From: Lysinibacillus pakistanensis
GTDB lineage: Bacteria; Bacillota; Bacilli; Bacillales_A; Planococcaceae
Assembly (NCBI GenBank): GCA_001312325.1
Contig: BBDJ01000004.1
Span: 153,182-217,181 of the forward strand
Direction: 5' to 3'
Length of the DNA stretch: 64,000 bases
In this document: piece by piece, positions 34,473 to 44,351 of the stretch
Position numbering within the stretch: the first letter of the stretch is position 1
How the letters are laid out: each line of letters starts with the position of its first letter
Notes under the pieces: model-generated
Database searches by the model: none
What the model was told of the DNA's origin: nothing
Seen by the model: the letters and a program-made list of their open reading frames with translations, nothing else
Made by a program: the position numbers and the translations under genes

Positions 34473-34612
34473 TCATCCCATTTACGAGTATTCAGTTATA
34501 TAAATTATTGTGTAGCATATTGCGGGAAAATACATAAATAAGCGCTTCCCGTACAGGAAAACTTCCTATAAAAAAATGCTACAATAAAAGAAAAAAAGAA
34601 GAGGCGATGCGC

Positions 34613-34985
34613 GTGAGTAACGTCATTGATTTTATTGCAAAGAAAAAAAGAACGTGAAGAAAGGCAGCGTGTTCAAGAATTAGAGCACTATGTTGCAACG
34701 CAGTGTAACTTTGAGCATCCAAGGAACATTGACGCACTTGTTGATGAAAAAATAATCGAAGTGAAAGATCATTCGCTATTTCTAGGTTTTCTATCCATTT
34801 TAAAGGATGAGCAAATTGATCCTCTTGATATTTTTCAGGATGTGTTTACTTTCGAGCCAGCTCAATTTGAGGTGTCCTATAATATGAGATGGTGGTCAGT
34901 TGTCCAGCTTGCCTTTACATTTTTAACAATCCTCAAGGAAAACGAGCCGCATACATATGCAGATTTTCTTGGTTTATCCGAATAA
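34613..34985 (+). CDS. conserved small protein of unknown function
   Basis: About 123 residues, soluble, no signal peptide. Begins with a basic and glutamate-rich segment (VIDFIAKKKEREERQRVQE), then a mostly helical acidic region ending in DFLGLSE. I do not recognise the family. GTG 34613 is better spaced from AAGAGGCG than the ATG at 34607. One extra A near 34643-34649. Followed by an imperfect hairpin (34991-35030) that may end transcription. Confidence 0.7.
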
Positions 34986-35168
34986 CTAGAGTGTGTGCAC
35001 GTCTTCAAATGCTATCAAAACGTGCGCATACGCCACTGGGTTTCCCCAATAGTCAACCCCAATCCATTTTAAACTTTACAATTCTCCCATTCTCAAAATA
35101 AAAATTCATATATTTTATAATTCCTCAATAATTTTTACCGAATATTTTAAAGCCCTCCATACTTGCTT

Positions 35169-35188
35169 AATGTTTGTTTTATAACATT
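35169..35188. promoter_or_regulatory. candidate operator upstream of uptake operon
   Basis: Inverted repeat AATGTT-N8-AACATT, 51 bases before the solute-binding-protein start, in an AT-rich promoter region. It is a candidate site for the DeoR-type regulator encoded in the same operon; this link is inference. Confidence 0.4.
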
Positions 35189-35238
35189 ATCGTTGTAAGC
35201 AAATAAAAATAAACAAAAACAAATGGAGGGTCCAACTC

Positions 35239-36329
35239 ATGGCAATGCGAAAGTTGTGGAAGAAAGGTCTTATTGGTGCATTAGCAATTTCAATGTTGGC
35301 AGCTTGTTCTGATAGTTCTTCTGGTTCTAATGAAGTTAATAGTGATTTAACACTTGAAGAAATTACGAAAAAAAAGCAAAGGAAGAAGGAAACGTTAATT
35401 CAGTCGGTATGCCAGATACATGGGCAAACTGGGTGGAGACTTGGGAAGAGCTTGGTACGGAATATAGCTTAAAGCATAAGGATACAGATATGTCGAGTGC
35501 TGAGGAGCTGGCAAAGTTTGAAGCAGAAAAGGATGATGCAACTGCCGATATTGGTGATGTAGGGATTGCATTTGGTCCAATTGCCAAGGATAAGCTTAAC
35601 ATTACCATACAAAACGTCTTATTGGGATGAAATACCAGACTGGGCAAAGGATGATGAAGGACACTGGATTGTGGGTTATACGGGAACTATTTCATTTTTA
35701 ACAGATAAAAACAATGTAAAAAAACGCTCCTACTTCTTGGGAGGACCTTAAAAACGGTGATTATAATGTTAGCATTGGCGATGCACTAACTGCGAATCAA
35801 GCACAGTTTGCCATTTTAGCAGCTGCGATGGCATTTGGTGGAGATGAATCAAATATTCAGCCAGGGATAGACTTTTTTTGCAGACCTAGCAAAGCAGGGG
35901 CGTTTGCAGGGCGATCCTTCTGTGGCGAATTTAGAAAAAGGTGAAATTGATGTAGCCATCCTTTGGGATTTTAATGCACTAGGCTATCGACACCAAATTG
36001 ATGAACAACGCTTTGATGTAGTAATTCCCTCTGAAGGTTCTGTCACATCAGGCTATGCAACGATTATAAACAAATACGCTAAAAATCCTCATGCTGCAAT
36101 GCTAGCGCGTGAATATATTTTATCTGATGCAGGGCAAGAAAATTTGGCGAAAGGATACGCTCGCCCGATTCGTGACAAGGTTCAATTATCAGACGATGTG
36201 AAGCAGCTACTACTACCTTCGAATATGTACAAAAACGCACAGCCAGTGAAAGATCAAAAGAAATGGGAAGAAACAACAAAGCAGATTCCACAACTCTATC
36301 AGGAACAGGTATTAATTCATGCAAAATAA
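35239..36329 (+). CDS. ABC transporter solute-binding lipoprotein
   Basis: Lipoprotein of about 362 residues with signal peptide and lipobox LAAC near residue 22, then a periplasmic-binding-protein fold of the iron/thiamine/2-aminoethylphosphonate/polyamine group (DVGIAFGPIAKDKG, GEIDVAILWDFNA, SGYATIINKYAKNPHAAM). The family groups several substrates, so the ligand is not fixed; the phosphoesterase genes in the operon point to a phosphorylated compound. GGAGGG precedes ATG 35239. Indels: A8 near 35368-35375 (two gained or one lost), two G apparently lost near 35592, extra A near 35718-35724, extra T near 35873-35879. Confidence 0.88.
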
Positions 36330-37156
36330 TAAAGTTGTCTTAATAGTCGTAGATGCACTTCGTTTTGATACAGCCTGTACCCATATGGGATTTATGCAGC
36401 ATTTAGTGGAACGTAAAATTGCCGCACGCTATAAGGTTTGCTCTGAGGTTCCATCATTATCAAGACCTTTATATGAGACGATTTTAACAGGAACACCACC
36501 TATTGTGCATGGTGTCACAAGCAATATGACAGTACGTCTATCCACTCAAAACAGCCTATTTCATTTGGCGAAAGAAAATGGTTTGACTACAGCAGCCGCA
36601 GCCTATTATTGGGTTAGTGAACTTTATAATCGAGCACCATTTATGCATATGGAGGACAGGCTACAATTAGATACACAACTACCTATCGAAAACGGCTTGT
36701 TCTACTTCGAGGATCATTATCCTGACAGTCATTTATTTGCAGATGCTGCTTGGCTAATGGATCAAAAGCAACCTGATTTTCTCTATATTCATCCAATGAA
36801 TGTAGATGATGACGGTCATAAATTTACAGCAGATTCTGCACAATATCGAAATCGTGTGTTAGCAGTTGATGCATTATTATCATTATTTATTCCAAAATGT
36901 CTTGCACAGGGCTATGAGGTGATTGTCACTGCAGATCATGGTATGACGAGTGATGGGAATCATGGAGGCACAACAGTAGAGGATCGTCATGTACCGATGT
37001 TTGTTATGTCTAAGCGAGTGAAGGCAGGTATAAAGGATGAGATTGTCTCTCAGCTTCAAATAGCACCACTTTGCTGTTATTTATTAGGAATAGAACCTTC
37101 CGATGAAATGGTTTCACTGTTATTAGAGGGCGTACAGTCCTTAAAAAAAAGTTTAG
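36319..37156 (+). CDS. alkaline-phosphatase-superfamily phosphodiesterase-like protein
   Basis: About 278 residues, no signal peptide seen, so probably cytoplasmic. AlkP-superfamily metal motifs: VVDALRFD near the N-terminus, PSLSRPLYETILTG with the candidate nucleophile, DDDGH, and TADHGMTSDGNHGG. Resembles nucleotide pyrophosphatase/phosphodiesterase-type enzymes. It overlaps the upstream gene by 11 bases. The run of eight A at 37143-37150 probably holds one extra base: with seven the protein ends at TAG 37154, just before a perfect stem-loop. As printed, the frame would run through that palindrome to 37197. Confidence 0.85.
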
Positions 37157-37165
37157 TATGTATGA

Positions 37166-37210
37166 AATATTCGCGCCTTGTACAGGGGCAAGGTTAGAGG
37201 CGCGAATATT
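37166..37210 (+). other. intra-operon stem-loop
   Basis: Perfect 12-bp inverted repeat AATATTCGCGCC / GGCGCGAATATT, extended by an inner CCTTG/CAAGG pair, between the phosphodiesterase and permease genes. There is no T tail, so it is more likely an mRNA-stability or attenuation element than a full terminator. Confidence 0.8.
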
Positions 37211-37255
37211 ACTACAGGAAACAGCCGCGATTAATTATAGAAAGAAGTGAGTGTA

Positions 37256-38089
37256 TTGATATCGAAGCGGCAATCGATTGCCTGGCTATCTCCCTTTATT
37301 GTACTAGTATTGCTATTTTTTTTAGTGCCGTTGCTGTATATGCTTATCACAAGCTTTCAAAATAGTGATGGCTTTACACTTGCACAATATCAATCTGTCC
37401 TGACGAATGGTTATATTTTACAAGGCTTTAAAAATAGTATTACCCTGTCTGTTATTTCAGCAGTGATTGCATTAATCGTTACATTGTTTGCTGTCTATGC
37501 AATGATGAGGTTTTCTCCGTCAATGAGGGAGAAAATTTTAATACTGACAAACTTAACATCTAATTTTTCGGGTATTCCACTAGCGTTTGCCTTTATTGTT
37601 TTACTTGGTAATAGTGGGTTGTTTACATTGCTATTCGACAAATGGGGTATCGACACACTCTCCTCCTTTTCACTTTATAGCTGGGGTGGCCTGCTACTGA
37701 TTTATATCTATTTTCAGCTACCGTTAGCATTAATGCTACTTTACCCAATCTATGATGGAATCCAACAACAATGGAAGGAAGCAGCCGCATTGCTTGGGGC
37801 TTCTACCTGGCAATTTTGGAAAAAGATTGGCATTCCGGTTATGCTTCCTGGGATTGTAGGAACATTTAGTGTGCTTTTTGCTAATGCAATGGGGGCATAT
37901 GCATCAGCCTATGCGCTGACAAGCAGTAATTACAATTTGGTGGCCATACGAATTGGTTCACTAATTAAAGGAGATATTTTTGCACAGCCAGAGCTAGCCA
38001 GTGCTATTGCTGTATTACTTGCGGTAACGATGGTGACGGCAATGTTGTTAAGTGAATGGAGTATTTCAAAAACTAGGAGGAAGCTGTAA
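37256..38089 (+). CDS. ABC transporter permease 1 of uptake operon
   Basis: Inner-membrane permease of about 277 residues, uninterrupted, with six hydrophobic segments and the BPD_transp_1 coupling (EAA) loop EAAALLGASTWQFWKKIGIPVM. TTG 37256 is preferred to GTG 37247 because AGAAGTGAG serves as the ribosome binding site. Overlaps the next start (TAATG). Confidence 0.9.
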   Translation: MISKRQSIAWLSPFIVLVLLFFLVPLLYMLITSFQNSDGFTLAQYQSVLTNGYILQGFKNSITLSVISAVIALIVTLFAVYAMMRFSPSMREKILILTNLTSNFSGIPLAFAFIVLLGNSGLFTLLFDKWGIDTLSSFSLYSWGGLLLIYIYFQLPLALMLLYPIYDGIQQQWKEAAALLGASTWQFWKKIGIPVMLPGIVGTFSVLFANAMGAYASAYALTSSNYNLVAIRIGSLIKGDIFAQPELASAIAVLLAVTMVTAMLLSEWSISKTRRKL

Positions 38090-38874
38090 TGAAAAAAAGA
38101 GGCTTTGCAGATTTATTTTTCCTCCTGCTCGCACTGTATTTAGTGTTGCCAGTTGTGGCCACAATGCTTTATGCCTTTGCAACGAAATGGAATAAGACGA
38201 TTTTGCCAGAAGGACTAACCTTTAAATGGCTAGCAACATTATTTCAAGATGCTGAATTTATACAGGCATTTGGGCGCTCTGTTTTATTGTCCTGTGGGGC
38301 AGTTTTGGTTGCGTTGCTCGTCATTGTTCCAGCTATCTTTGTAATTGTCTTGTATTTTCCAAAATATGAGAAGTGGATACAAGTGGCGGTTGTCATGGTC
38401 TATTCATTTCCAGGCATTATTTTAGCAGTTGGATTAATCCGTGTTTATAGCAAATTAGGTGTCTCCATGATTTTAGTAGTGTTAGGTGCCTATGTGATTG
38501 GCATACTTCCTTACATTTATCAGGGAACACGCAATAGTTTACGAAATGTAGATGCACGCCAGCTATTAGATGCAGCACAAATATTGGGTGCCTCTAAATT
38601 TCAGGCATTTACCAAAATATTATTACCAACTGTTTATCCTGGCTTATTTGCTGGTGCGTTATTATCGTTTTCCGTCCTCTTTGGAGAATTTGTATTGATC
38701 AATCTAGTGGTTGGATCTCGCTTTGAAACCGTGCAAATTTATTTAATGAAAAAGCTTAGTACAAGCGGACATATTGCCAGTTCAGTTGTTTTTATTTATA
38801 TCGTTCTAATGGGATTATTAACGTTCACTATTGCAAAATTAACGAAACAATCGAAAGGTGCTACAAATGGATGA
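38089..38874 (+). CDS. ABC transporter permease 2 of uptake operon
   Basis: Partner permease of 261 residues, uninterrupted, six hydrophobic segments, EAA loop LLDAAQILGASKFQAFTKILLP. Similar in type to PhnV/PotC-class permeases. Its stop overlaps the ATPase start region by eight bases. Confidence 0.9.
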   Translation: MKKRGFADLFFLLLALYLVLPVVATMLYAFATKWNKTILPEGLTFKWLATLFQDAEFIQAFGRSVLLSCGAVLVALLVIVPAIFVIVLYFPKYEKWIQVAVVMVYSFPGIILAVGLIRVYSKLGVSMILVVLGAYVIGILPYIYQGTRNSLRNVDARQLLDAAQILGASKFQAFTKILLPTVYPGLFAGALLSFSVLFGEFVLINLVVGSRFETVQIYLMKKLSTSGHIASSVVFIYIVLMGLLTFTIAKLTKQSKGATNG

Positions 38875-39873
38875 GTTATATTGTTATTGAAGGACTTCAT
38901 AAAAAAATATGGACACTCCACTGTTTTGACAAATATTGAGATGAGTATCGAAAAGGGCGAGTTTATCACGCTTTTAGGTCCTAGCGGCTGTGGGAAAAGT
39001 ACCATTTTACGAATTTTAGCAGGCTTAACCGATGCATCTGCAGGGAAAATTCTAATTGAAGGAAAAGATATGCACGATGTTCAACCAAAGGATCGTCAAG
39101 TTGGGATGGTGTTTCAATCCTATGCACTGTTTCCTAATATGACAGTTAAGGACAATGTTGCTTTCGGCTTGCGAATGCAAAAAATAACTTCCGCTGAGAT
39201 TGAACAACGTGTACAAGAAATGCTAGAGACTGTGCATTTATCAGAAAAGGCACAGGCTTACCCAAAGGAATTATCAGGCGGTCAACAGCAGCGTGTAGCT
39301 CTAGCGCGTGCGTTAATTGTTCGACCAAAGGTATTACTATTGGATGAGCCATTAAGTGCATTAGATGCTCAAATTCGCAAGAAACTGCAGGCAGATTTAA
39401 GAGATATTCAGCAAAAATTAGGCATTACCATGATTTTAGTCACACACGATCAAGAAGAGGCCATGGCTGTTTCTGACAGAATTTTTGTGATGAATAATGG
39501 GATGATTGCACAAAGTGGAACACCGACTGCCATTTATACAAGACCGGAAAGTGAGTTTATTGCAAGCTTTATTGGTCATTACAATGTTTTTACACGGCAA
39601 ACTTTAGAGAAAATGGTAGGTGAGTTGTTACCCCAAGGTTACTCAAAGTTCGCCATCCGTCCAGAGGCCATCCACCTAGATAGGAGACAGGGGGATGTAT
39701 CCATGGCTGGTGTGGCTAAGCAGTCATTTATGAGCGGCAATGTGATTCGTACAATGTTTGAGGGTGACTGCCTCTTTACGATGGAGCAGCTTCACGAGCG
39801 AGAGCAACGAATCAAAATAAATGAAAAATATATGTGCTATGTGGCAAGGGAAGATGTGATTGCATTATCATGA
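38867..39873 (+). CDS. ABC transporter ATP-binding protein of uptake operon
   Basis: PotA/FbpC-type ATPase of about 334 residues: Walker A GPSGCGKST near residue 38, signature LSGGQQQRVALARAL, Walker B LLLDEPLSALD, H-loop VTHDQEEA, and a C-terminal regulatory TOBE-like domain. Start ATG 38867 needs one extra T near 38881-38882 and one extra A near 38900-38906 to be removed; this gives MDELYVIEGLHKKYGH. Overlaps the regulator gene by four bases. Confidence 0.9.
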
Positions 39874-40654
39874 CGTATGCAAAAATTGAACGATTCGAAT
39901 TTATTTTAAAACAATTAGAGACAGTTGGAAAAATTATTGTTGCCAATATTGCAGAAGAGCTACAGGTAGCCCCAGAAACAATACGTAGAGATTTTGATGA
40001 GCTAGAGCAACAACATTTATTAACGCGTGTCCATGGTGGCGCCATTAAGTATACGAATGTTAGAAATGAACCGGCATTTTTACGCAAGCTGCAAATGCAA
40101 AAAGAAGCAAAGCGTAATATCGCACGCTTAGCAGCAAGGCGTATTTGTGATGGGGATACGATTGCTGTTGATACAGGGACAACGACAGTGCATATAGCAG
40201 ATTTCATCATGGCAGTTAATGATATTACAGTCGTTACGAATTCCATTGCTGCAGCCGTACAGTTTAATTTGGCGATTGAAGAACGGCGAATGACAGGGAA
40301 AGTCATACTGCTAGGAGGTACCACAAATCCAAGACAATCCTCAGTTGCAGGTGCGATGACCCTAGAACTGTTAGGGAATATGAATTTTGATAAAGCGTTT
40401 TTATCCTGTGGTGGCATTAGTGAGGGCGTTATTTACGATTATGATTTGGATGAATCACTGATTTCTAAAAAAAATGCTTGATCATAGTAAAATGAATTAT
40501 TTATTAGCGGATGCCTCTAAATTAAATGGTAGATCCTTTTATCAAATTTGCCATATTGAGGAGTGTACAGAAATTTTTTTGTGATATAGCTTGTCCGCTA
40601 GAGTGGCTTGCCTTTGAGGAAAAATGGACGGAATGCAATGGAGGGAAAAGCTAA
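39870..40654 (+). CDS. DeoR-family transcriptional regulator
   Basis: About 260 residues. N-terminal HTH (KIIVANIAEELQVAPETIRRDFDELE, quoted here only as residues about 18-43) and the family phrase LLTRVHGGA, then a sugar-phosphate-isomerase-like effector domain (DTGTTTVHIADF, VVTNSI, LLGGT). DeoR regulators usually sense phosphorylated metabolites, in keeping with the phosphoesterases in the operon. Two indels: an extra A near 40467-40474 and an extra T near 40574-40580. Ends in TAATG overlap with the PHP gene. Confidence 0.9.
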
Positions 40655-41661
40655 TGATTGATTATCATGTACATCTAGAGGAGGGGCCTTACTCATTCCG
40701 TTGGCTAGAGCGAACTTCTCAAGCAATGGCATTTTTTAAAGATGAAGCTGTTGGAAAAGGGTCCAAGGCATCTATTGAAAAGACAATGCAACAGCTAACA
40801 AGTCGACTGCAAAGTGGATGTTATAGTGAGCAATGGCTGGATTTATATCTACAGCAAGCTAAGAAGCTAGGCTTGCGTGAGGTAGGCATTGTGGATCATT
40901 TATATCGCTTTAAGGAGACGAGCGCCTATTTCGAGCGTTTTATGCAGTTAGACAATACCGAGACAATTGGAAAGATGCAGCGTTACTGGCTAGATAATGT
41001 GATGACCGAGAGCATCGATGATTTTGTGTCAGCAATTATTCGTGCAAAGGAAAAGTGGTGTCAGCATGGGATTGCTTTAAAGCTTGGCATCGAGGCAGAT
41101 TACTTTGTTGGAGGTGAGGAAGAATTAGCATCATTCTTGAATAGGTATCCATGGGATTATGTAATTGGCTCCGTTCATTTTGTGGATGGCTGGGGATTTG
41201 ATAATCCACAGACTCAATATATCTTTGAGAATATGGATGAGGTTGCATTACAGCAAAGCTATGAGCGATTCTTTGCAACGGTTGAGAAAATGATCCATTC
41301 CAAAATGTTCGATTTTGTAGCGCATTTGGACAATTTTAAAGTATTTGACTATCAAGTGAAAGATGTGGCTTTTCTTGATTCTTGGTATGAGCGAATTGCA
41401 AGGGCACTTGTGGCGGCACAAACAGCGACAGAAATAAATGCTGGCTTATATTATCGCTATCCCGTGAAAGAAATGTGCCCAGGTCCTCGTTTCTTAGATG
41501 CATTAATTAAGCATGGAGTTACTTTTACTGTTTCCTCAGATGCACATTTCCCGGACGATTTAGGAAAGCATACATTTGCCAACGCAGATTTACTAAAAAG
41601 TTATGGTGTTCAATCAATTGTTGGGTTTAATCAACGTCATAAACAATATATAAAATTATAA
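40654..41661 (+). CDS. PHP-domain phosphoesterase (HisJ-like)
   Basis: Metal-dependent phosphoesterase of 335 residues, uninterrupted. PHP metal ligands are seen in DYHVHLE, GIVDH, GIEADY, GSVHF, AHLD and SSDAH. Similar to histidinol-phosphatase HisJ, but no histidine-biosynthesis gene is nearby. Its operon with an importer, an AlkP-like enzyme and a DeoR regulator suggests breakdown of an imported phosphoester. ATG 40654 is used because GGAGGG precedes it and it overlaps the previous stop; the upstream ATG at 40624 in the same frame is unnecessary. Confidence 0.88.
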   Translation: MIDYHVHLEEGPYSFRWLERTSQAMAFFKDEAVGKGSKASIEKTMQQLTSRLQSGCYSEQWLDLYLQQAKKLGLREVGIVDHLYRFKETSAYFERFMQLDNTETIGKMQRYWLDNVMTESIDDFVSAIIRAKEKWCQHGIALKLGIEADYFVGGEEELASFLNRYPWDYVIGSVHFVDGWGFDNPQTQYIFENMDEVALQQSYERFFATVEKMIHSKMFDFVAHLDNFKVFDYQVKDVAFLDSWYERIARALVAAQTATEINAGLYYRYPVKEMCPGPRFLDALIKHGVTFTVSSDAHFPDDLGKHTFANADLLKSYGVQSIVGFNQRHKQYIKL

Positions 41662-41664
41662 TGA

Positions 41665-41700
41665 AGGTCGCCGTTGATGAAATCATCGGTGATTTTTTTA
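41665..41700 (+). terminator. terminator of uptake operon
   Basis: GTCGCCGTTGAT / ATCATCGGTGAT stem with G-U pairs and a T7 tail. Confidence 0.75.
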
Positions 41701-41711
41701 TTAGGGGTAAG

Positions 41712-41785
41712 TGACGGATAGAAATAGCGAACTGGTGGATAGAATCATTTAAATGACGGATAAAAGCGACGAAGTGATGGAAAGC
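41712..41785. repeat. 21-bp periodic degenerate repeat
   Basis: Units start at 41712, 41733, 41754 and 41775, exactly 21 bases apart, with the core TGACGGATAGA, TGGTGGATAGA, TGACGGATAAA, TGATGGAAAG followed by a variable ten-base part. A second array with the same period lies at 55363-55498. Confidence 0.7.
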
Positions 41786-41843
41786 CCTCTCAATTGAGCG
41801 AAAACGTAATTAAGTCTAAACCACGACATTTAGTACGCAAACC

Positions 41844-41873
41844 TTGTAGGATATAGCAATTATTCAGTATAAT
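41844..41873 (+). promoter_or_regulatory. probable miaB promoter
   Basis: TTGTAG and TATAAT separated by 18 bases, 57 bases before the miaB start. Confidence 0.55.
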
Positions 41874-41929
41874 AATAAAATGGGAATTCAAATGCATGGA
41901 ATTCGTTTGAAAGGAGTTACCTGATTACG

Positions 41930-43459
41930 ATGAATGAGGAACAACGCTTAGCTAATCAACAGATCGATCAACCAAAACATAAAGACAAGCCTGAAAAGGA
42001 TTATAGTAAATATTTTGAAACGGTCTTTACCGCCCCTTCGTTAAAGGATGCAAAAAAACGAGGAAAAGAAGAGGTAAAGTACCATAAGGACTTTAAAATT
42101 GCTCAAGAATTTGCGGGAATGGGTGTTGATCGTACCTTTTATATTCGTACGTATGGCTGTCAAATGAATGAGCATGATACAGAGGTAATGTCTGGGATTT
42201 TTATGCAGCTTGGTTACACGCCAACGGATAAGATAGAGGAAGCCGATGTCGTGTTGTTGAATACGTGTGCAATCCGTGAAAATGCAGAAAACAAAGTATT
42301 TGGAGAGCTTGGTTTCTTGCTGAAATATAAACGTAAAAATCCAGAAATGCTAATTGGTGTTTGTGGCTGTATGTCACAGGAAGAATCCGTTGTCAATAAA
42401 ATTTTAAGAAGCTATCCACATGTTGATATGGTATTTGGTACACATAATATTCACCGTTTACCGAACATCTTAAAAGAAGCTTATATGTCTAAGGAAATGG
42501 TCATTGAAGTTTGGTCTAAAGAAGGCGATGTAATTGAGAATCTGCCGAAGAAACGTCTTGGCTCCATCAAGGCTTGGGTAAATATTATGTACGGCTGTGA
42601 CAAGTTTTGTACATATTGTATCGTACCATATACACGTGGAAAGGAACGTAGCCGTCGTCCAGAAGAAATTATAGCTGAAGTTCGTGAACTAGCGGCAGCA
42701 GGCTATAAGGAGATTATGCTACTTGGACAAAATGTCAACGCTTACGGCAAGGATTTTGATGATATTGAATATCGATTAGGGGACTTAATGGAAGAATTAC
42801 GAAAAATCGATATTCCGCGGATTCGCTTTACAACGAGTCACCCTCGTGATTTCGATGATCATTTAATTGAAATACTTGCTAAGCGTGGCAATCTAGTGGA
42901 GCATATCCACTTACCTGTTCAATCTGGTTCCAATGACGTCTTAAAAATTATGGCGCGTAAATATACACGTGAGCATTTCCTTGAACTAGTGGCAAGGATT
43001 AAGGCAGCTATTCCTGAAGTGACGCTGACAACAGATATTATCGTTGGCTATCCAAATGAAACAGAGGAGCAGTTTGAGGAAACGCTTTCCTTATACCGTG
43101 AAGTTGGCTTTGAATCAGCCTTTACGTACATTTATTCTCCTCGTGAGGGTACACCTGCTGCAAAAATGGTGGATAATGTACCTGAGGAAGTAAAAAAACA
43201 GCGTCTTCAACGATTAAATGAGGTTGTAGCGGAATATTCTCGCAAATCATTAGAGGGCTTGAAGGGGCAGATAGTAGAAGTATTGGTCGAAGGGACAAGT
43301 AAAAGACGCGAGGATGTACTAGCTGGCTATACGCGTAAAAATCGTCTTGTCAACTTTAAAGCACCAGCGCATTTAATTGGTCAATTAGTAAATGTAAAAA
43401 TAATTGAGGCTTCCTCGTATTCATTAAGTGGTGAATTTGTTGAAGTCGTAAAAAAATGA
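41930..43459 (+). CDS. miaB: tRNA-2-methylthio-N6-dimethylallyladenosine synthase
   Basis: Radical-SAM methylthiotransferase that converts i6A37 to ms2i6A37 in tRNA, acting after MiaA (53626). 509 residues, uninterrupted. N-terminal UPF0004 domain with cysteines in [23 protein letters not shown] and GVCGCMSQ; radical-SAM motif [17 protein letters not shown] domain at the C-terminus. AAAGGAGTTACC precedes the ATG. Two A7 runs in this gene are in frame as printed, showing that not every long A run is miscalled. Confidence 0.98.
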   Translation: MNEEQRLANQQIDQPKHKDKPEKDYSKYFETVFTAPSLKDAKKRGKEEVKYHKDFKIAQEFAGMGVDRTFYIRTYGCQMNEHDTEVMSGIFMQLGYTPTDKIEEADVVLLNTCAIRENAENKVFGELGFLLKYKRKNPEMLIGVCGCMSQEESVVNKILRSYPHVDMVFGTHNIHRLPNILKEAYMSKEMVIEVWSKEGDVIENLPKKRLGSIKAWVNIMYGCDKFCTYCIVPYTRGKERSRRPEEIIAEVRELAAAGYKEIMLLGQNVNAYGKDFDDIEYRLGDLMEELRKIDIPRIRFTTSHPRDFDDHLIEILAKRGNLVEHIHLPVQSGSNDVLKIMARKYTREHFLELVARIKAAIPEVTLTTDIIVGYPNETEEQFEETLSLYREVGFESAFTYIYSPREGTPAAKMVDNVPEEVKKQRLQRLNEVVAEYSRKSLEGLKGQIVEVLVEGTSKRREDVLAGYTRKNRLVNFKAPAHLIGQLVNVKIIEASSYSLSGEFVEVVKK

Positions 43460-43475
43460 AAAGGTGGAAATATAA

Positions 43476-43913
43476 ATGACACAAATTTTATATACAAAAG
43501 ATGATTTAATTAAGAAATCTCATGAAATTGCACATATGATTGCCAATACGCCAGAAGTTGAATTTTTCAAAAAGGCAGAAGCACAAATAAATGAAAACCA
43601 GCATGTACGTGAGCGGATTGCAAGCTTAAAGAGCTTACAAAAGCAAGCTGTTAACTTCCAGCACTTAGGAAAAGAAAAAGCGCTGAAATTGATTGAAGAT
43701 AAAATTGCAAAAATTGAAGAAGAAATTAATGCGATTCCAGTTGTTCAGCAATTTAAGGAATCTCAAGGTGATGTTAACGATTTACTACAATTAGTTTCAA
43801 ACACAATCGCTAACAATGTGACAAATGAGATTATACGTTCAACAGGCGGCGACGTACTACGCGGAGAAACAGGCTCATATGTAGCTAACACAAAACCAGG
43901 TAGCTGCTCATAA
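43476..43913 (+). CDS. ymcA: YlbF/YmcA-family protein YmcA (RicA)
   Basis: 145-residue helical protein, uninterrupted, subunit of the YaaT-YlbF-YmcA complex that in B. subtilis promotes RNase Y-dependent RNA maturation, competence, biofilm and sporulation. Family features are the heptad-like helices EFFKKAEAQINENQHV and LLQLVSNTIANNV and a C-terminal tail ending KPGSCS. AAAGGTGGAAA precedes ATG 43476, 16 bases after miaB. rny is in the same window. Confidence 0.95.
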   Translation: MTQILYTKDDLIKKSHEIAHMIANTPEVEFFKKAEAQINENQHVRERIASLKSLQKQAVNFQHLGKEKALKLIEDKIAKIEEEINAIPVVQQFKESQGDVNDLLQLVSNTIANNVTNEIIRSTGGDVLRGETGSYVANTKPGSCS

Positions 43914-43955
43914 ATATAATTATCCAGAAATGCACAAGCTTAATATCGGTATAGC

Positions 43956-43995
43956 ATAGCTCGAATGATTTTATTCGGGCTATTTTTTATTTTTA
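43956..43995 (+). terminator. miaB-ymcA terminator
   Basis: ATAGCTCGAA / TTCGGGCTAT hairpin followed by T6. Confidence 0.85.
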
Positions 43996-44276
43996 TTCAG
44001 CAGATTACTTCCACCTCTATAGGCGGCGAGTTGAATGCGGTTTTTTTCCTATTCAGTGAGCGTACAAACGCCCGCTGAATCAAAATAACGCCCCTGACAG
44101 ATGTCACGGATTTTGAAGAGGAGTTTTCGAGCGAGCTCGAAAAAATCTGGACGCAATTACGCTGGGGCGGTGTAATTGATGCTTTCTTTCTATGACAATC
44201 CCGTAAATCCCCAATCTTCAAGTCATTTAGATAAAATTCTATGAAAAGGAATGTTATGCCGAGGCATAATTGATTT
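43995..44276. repeat. dispersed multi-hairpin element, full copy
   Basis: Same order as at 19262: ATTCAG/TTGAAT with CCACCT/AGGCGG (43995-44036); ATTCAG/CTGAAT with inner GCGT/ACGC (44051-44080); GGATTTT/AAAATCT with inner TTTTCGAGC/GCTCGAAAA (44108-44148); CAATTACGC/GTGTAATTG (44154-44178). A further TTATGCC/GGCATAA hairpin ends at 44269 before TGATTTC. Stems differ in bases but keep pairing relative to the other copies. Fills most of the 438-base gap between ymcA and cotE. Confidence 0.7.
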
Positions 44277-44351
44277 CTATAAAAATATATGTTCACCCAA
44301 TGGGCGCTACCTGCATATGATGGAGTGAAAAGAGTCGAAGGAGGAATTGCG

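Noticed and set aside
37157..37197. C-terminal extension of the AlkP-like protein
   Set aside because: It would be coded by one arm and the loop of a perfect palindrome; one A fewer upstream gives a stop before the palindrome.
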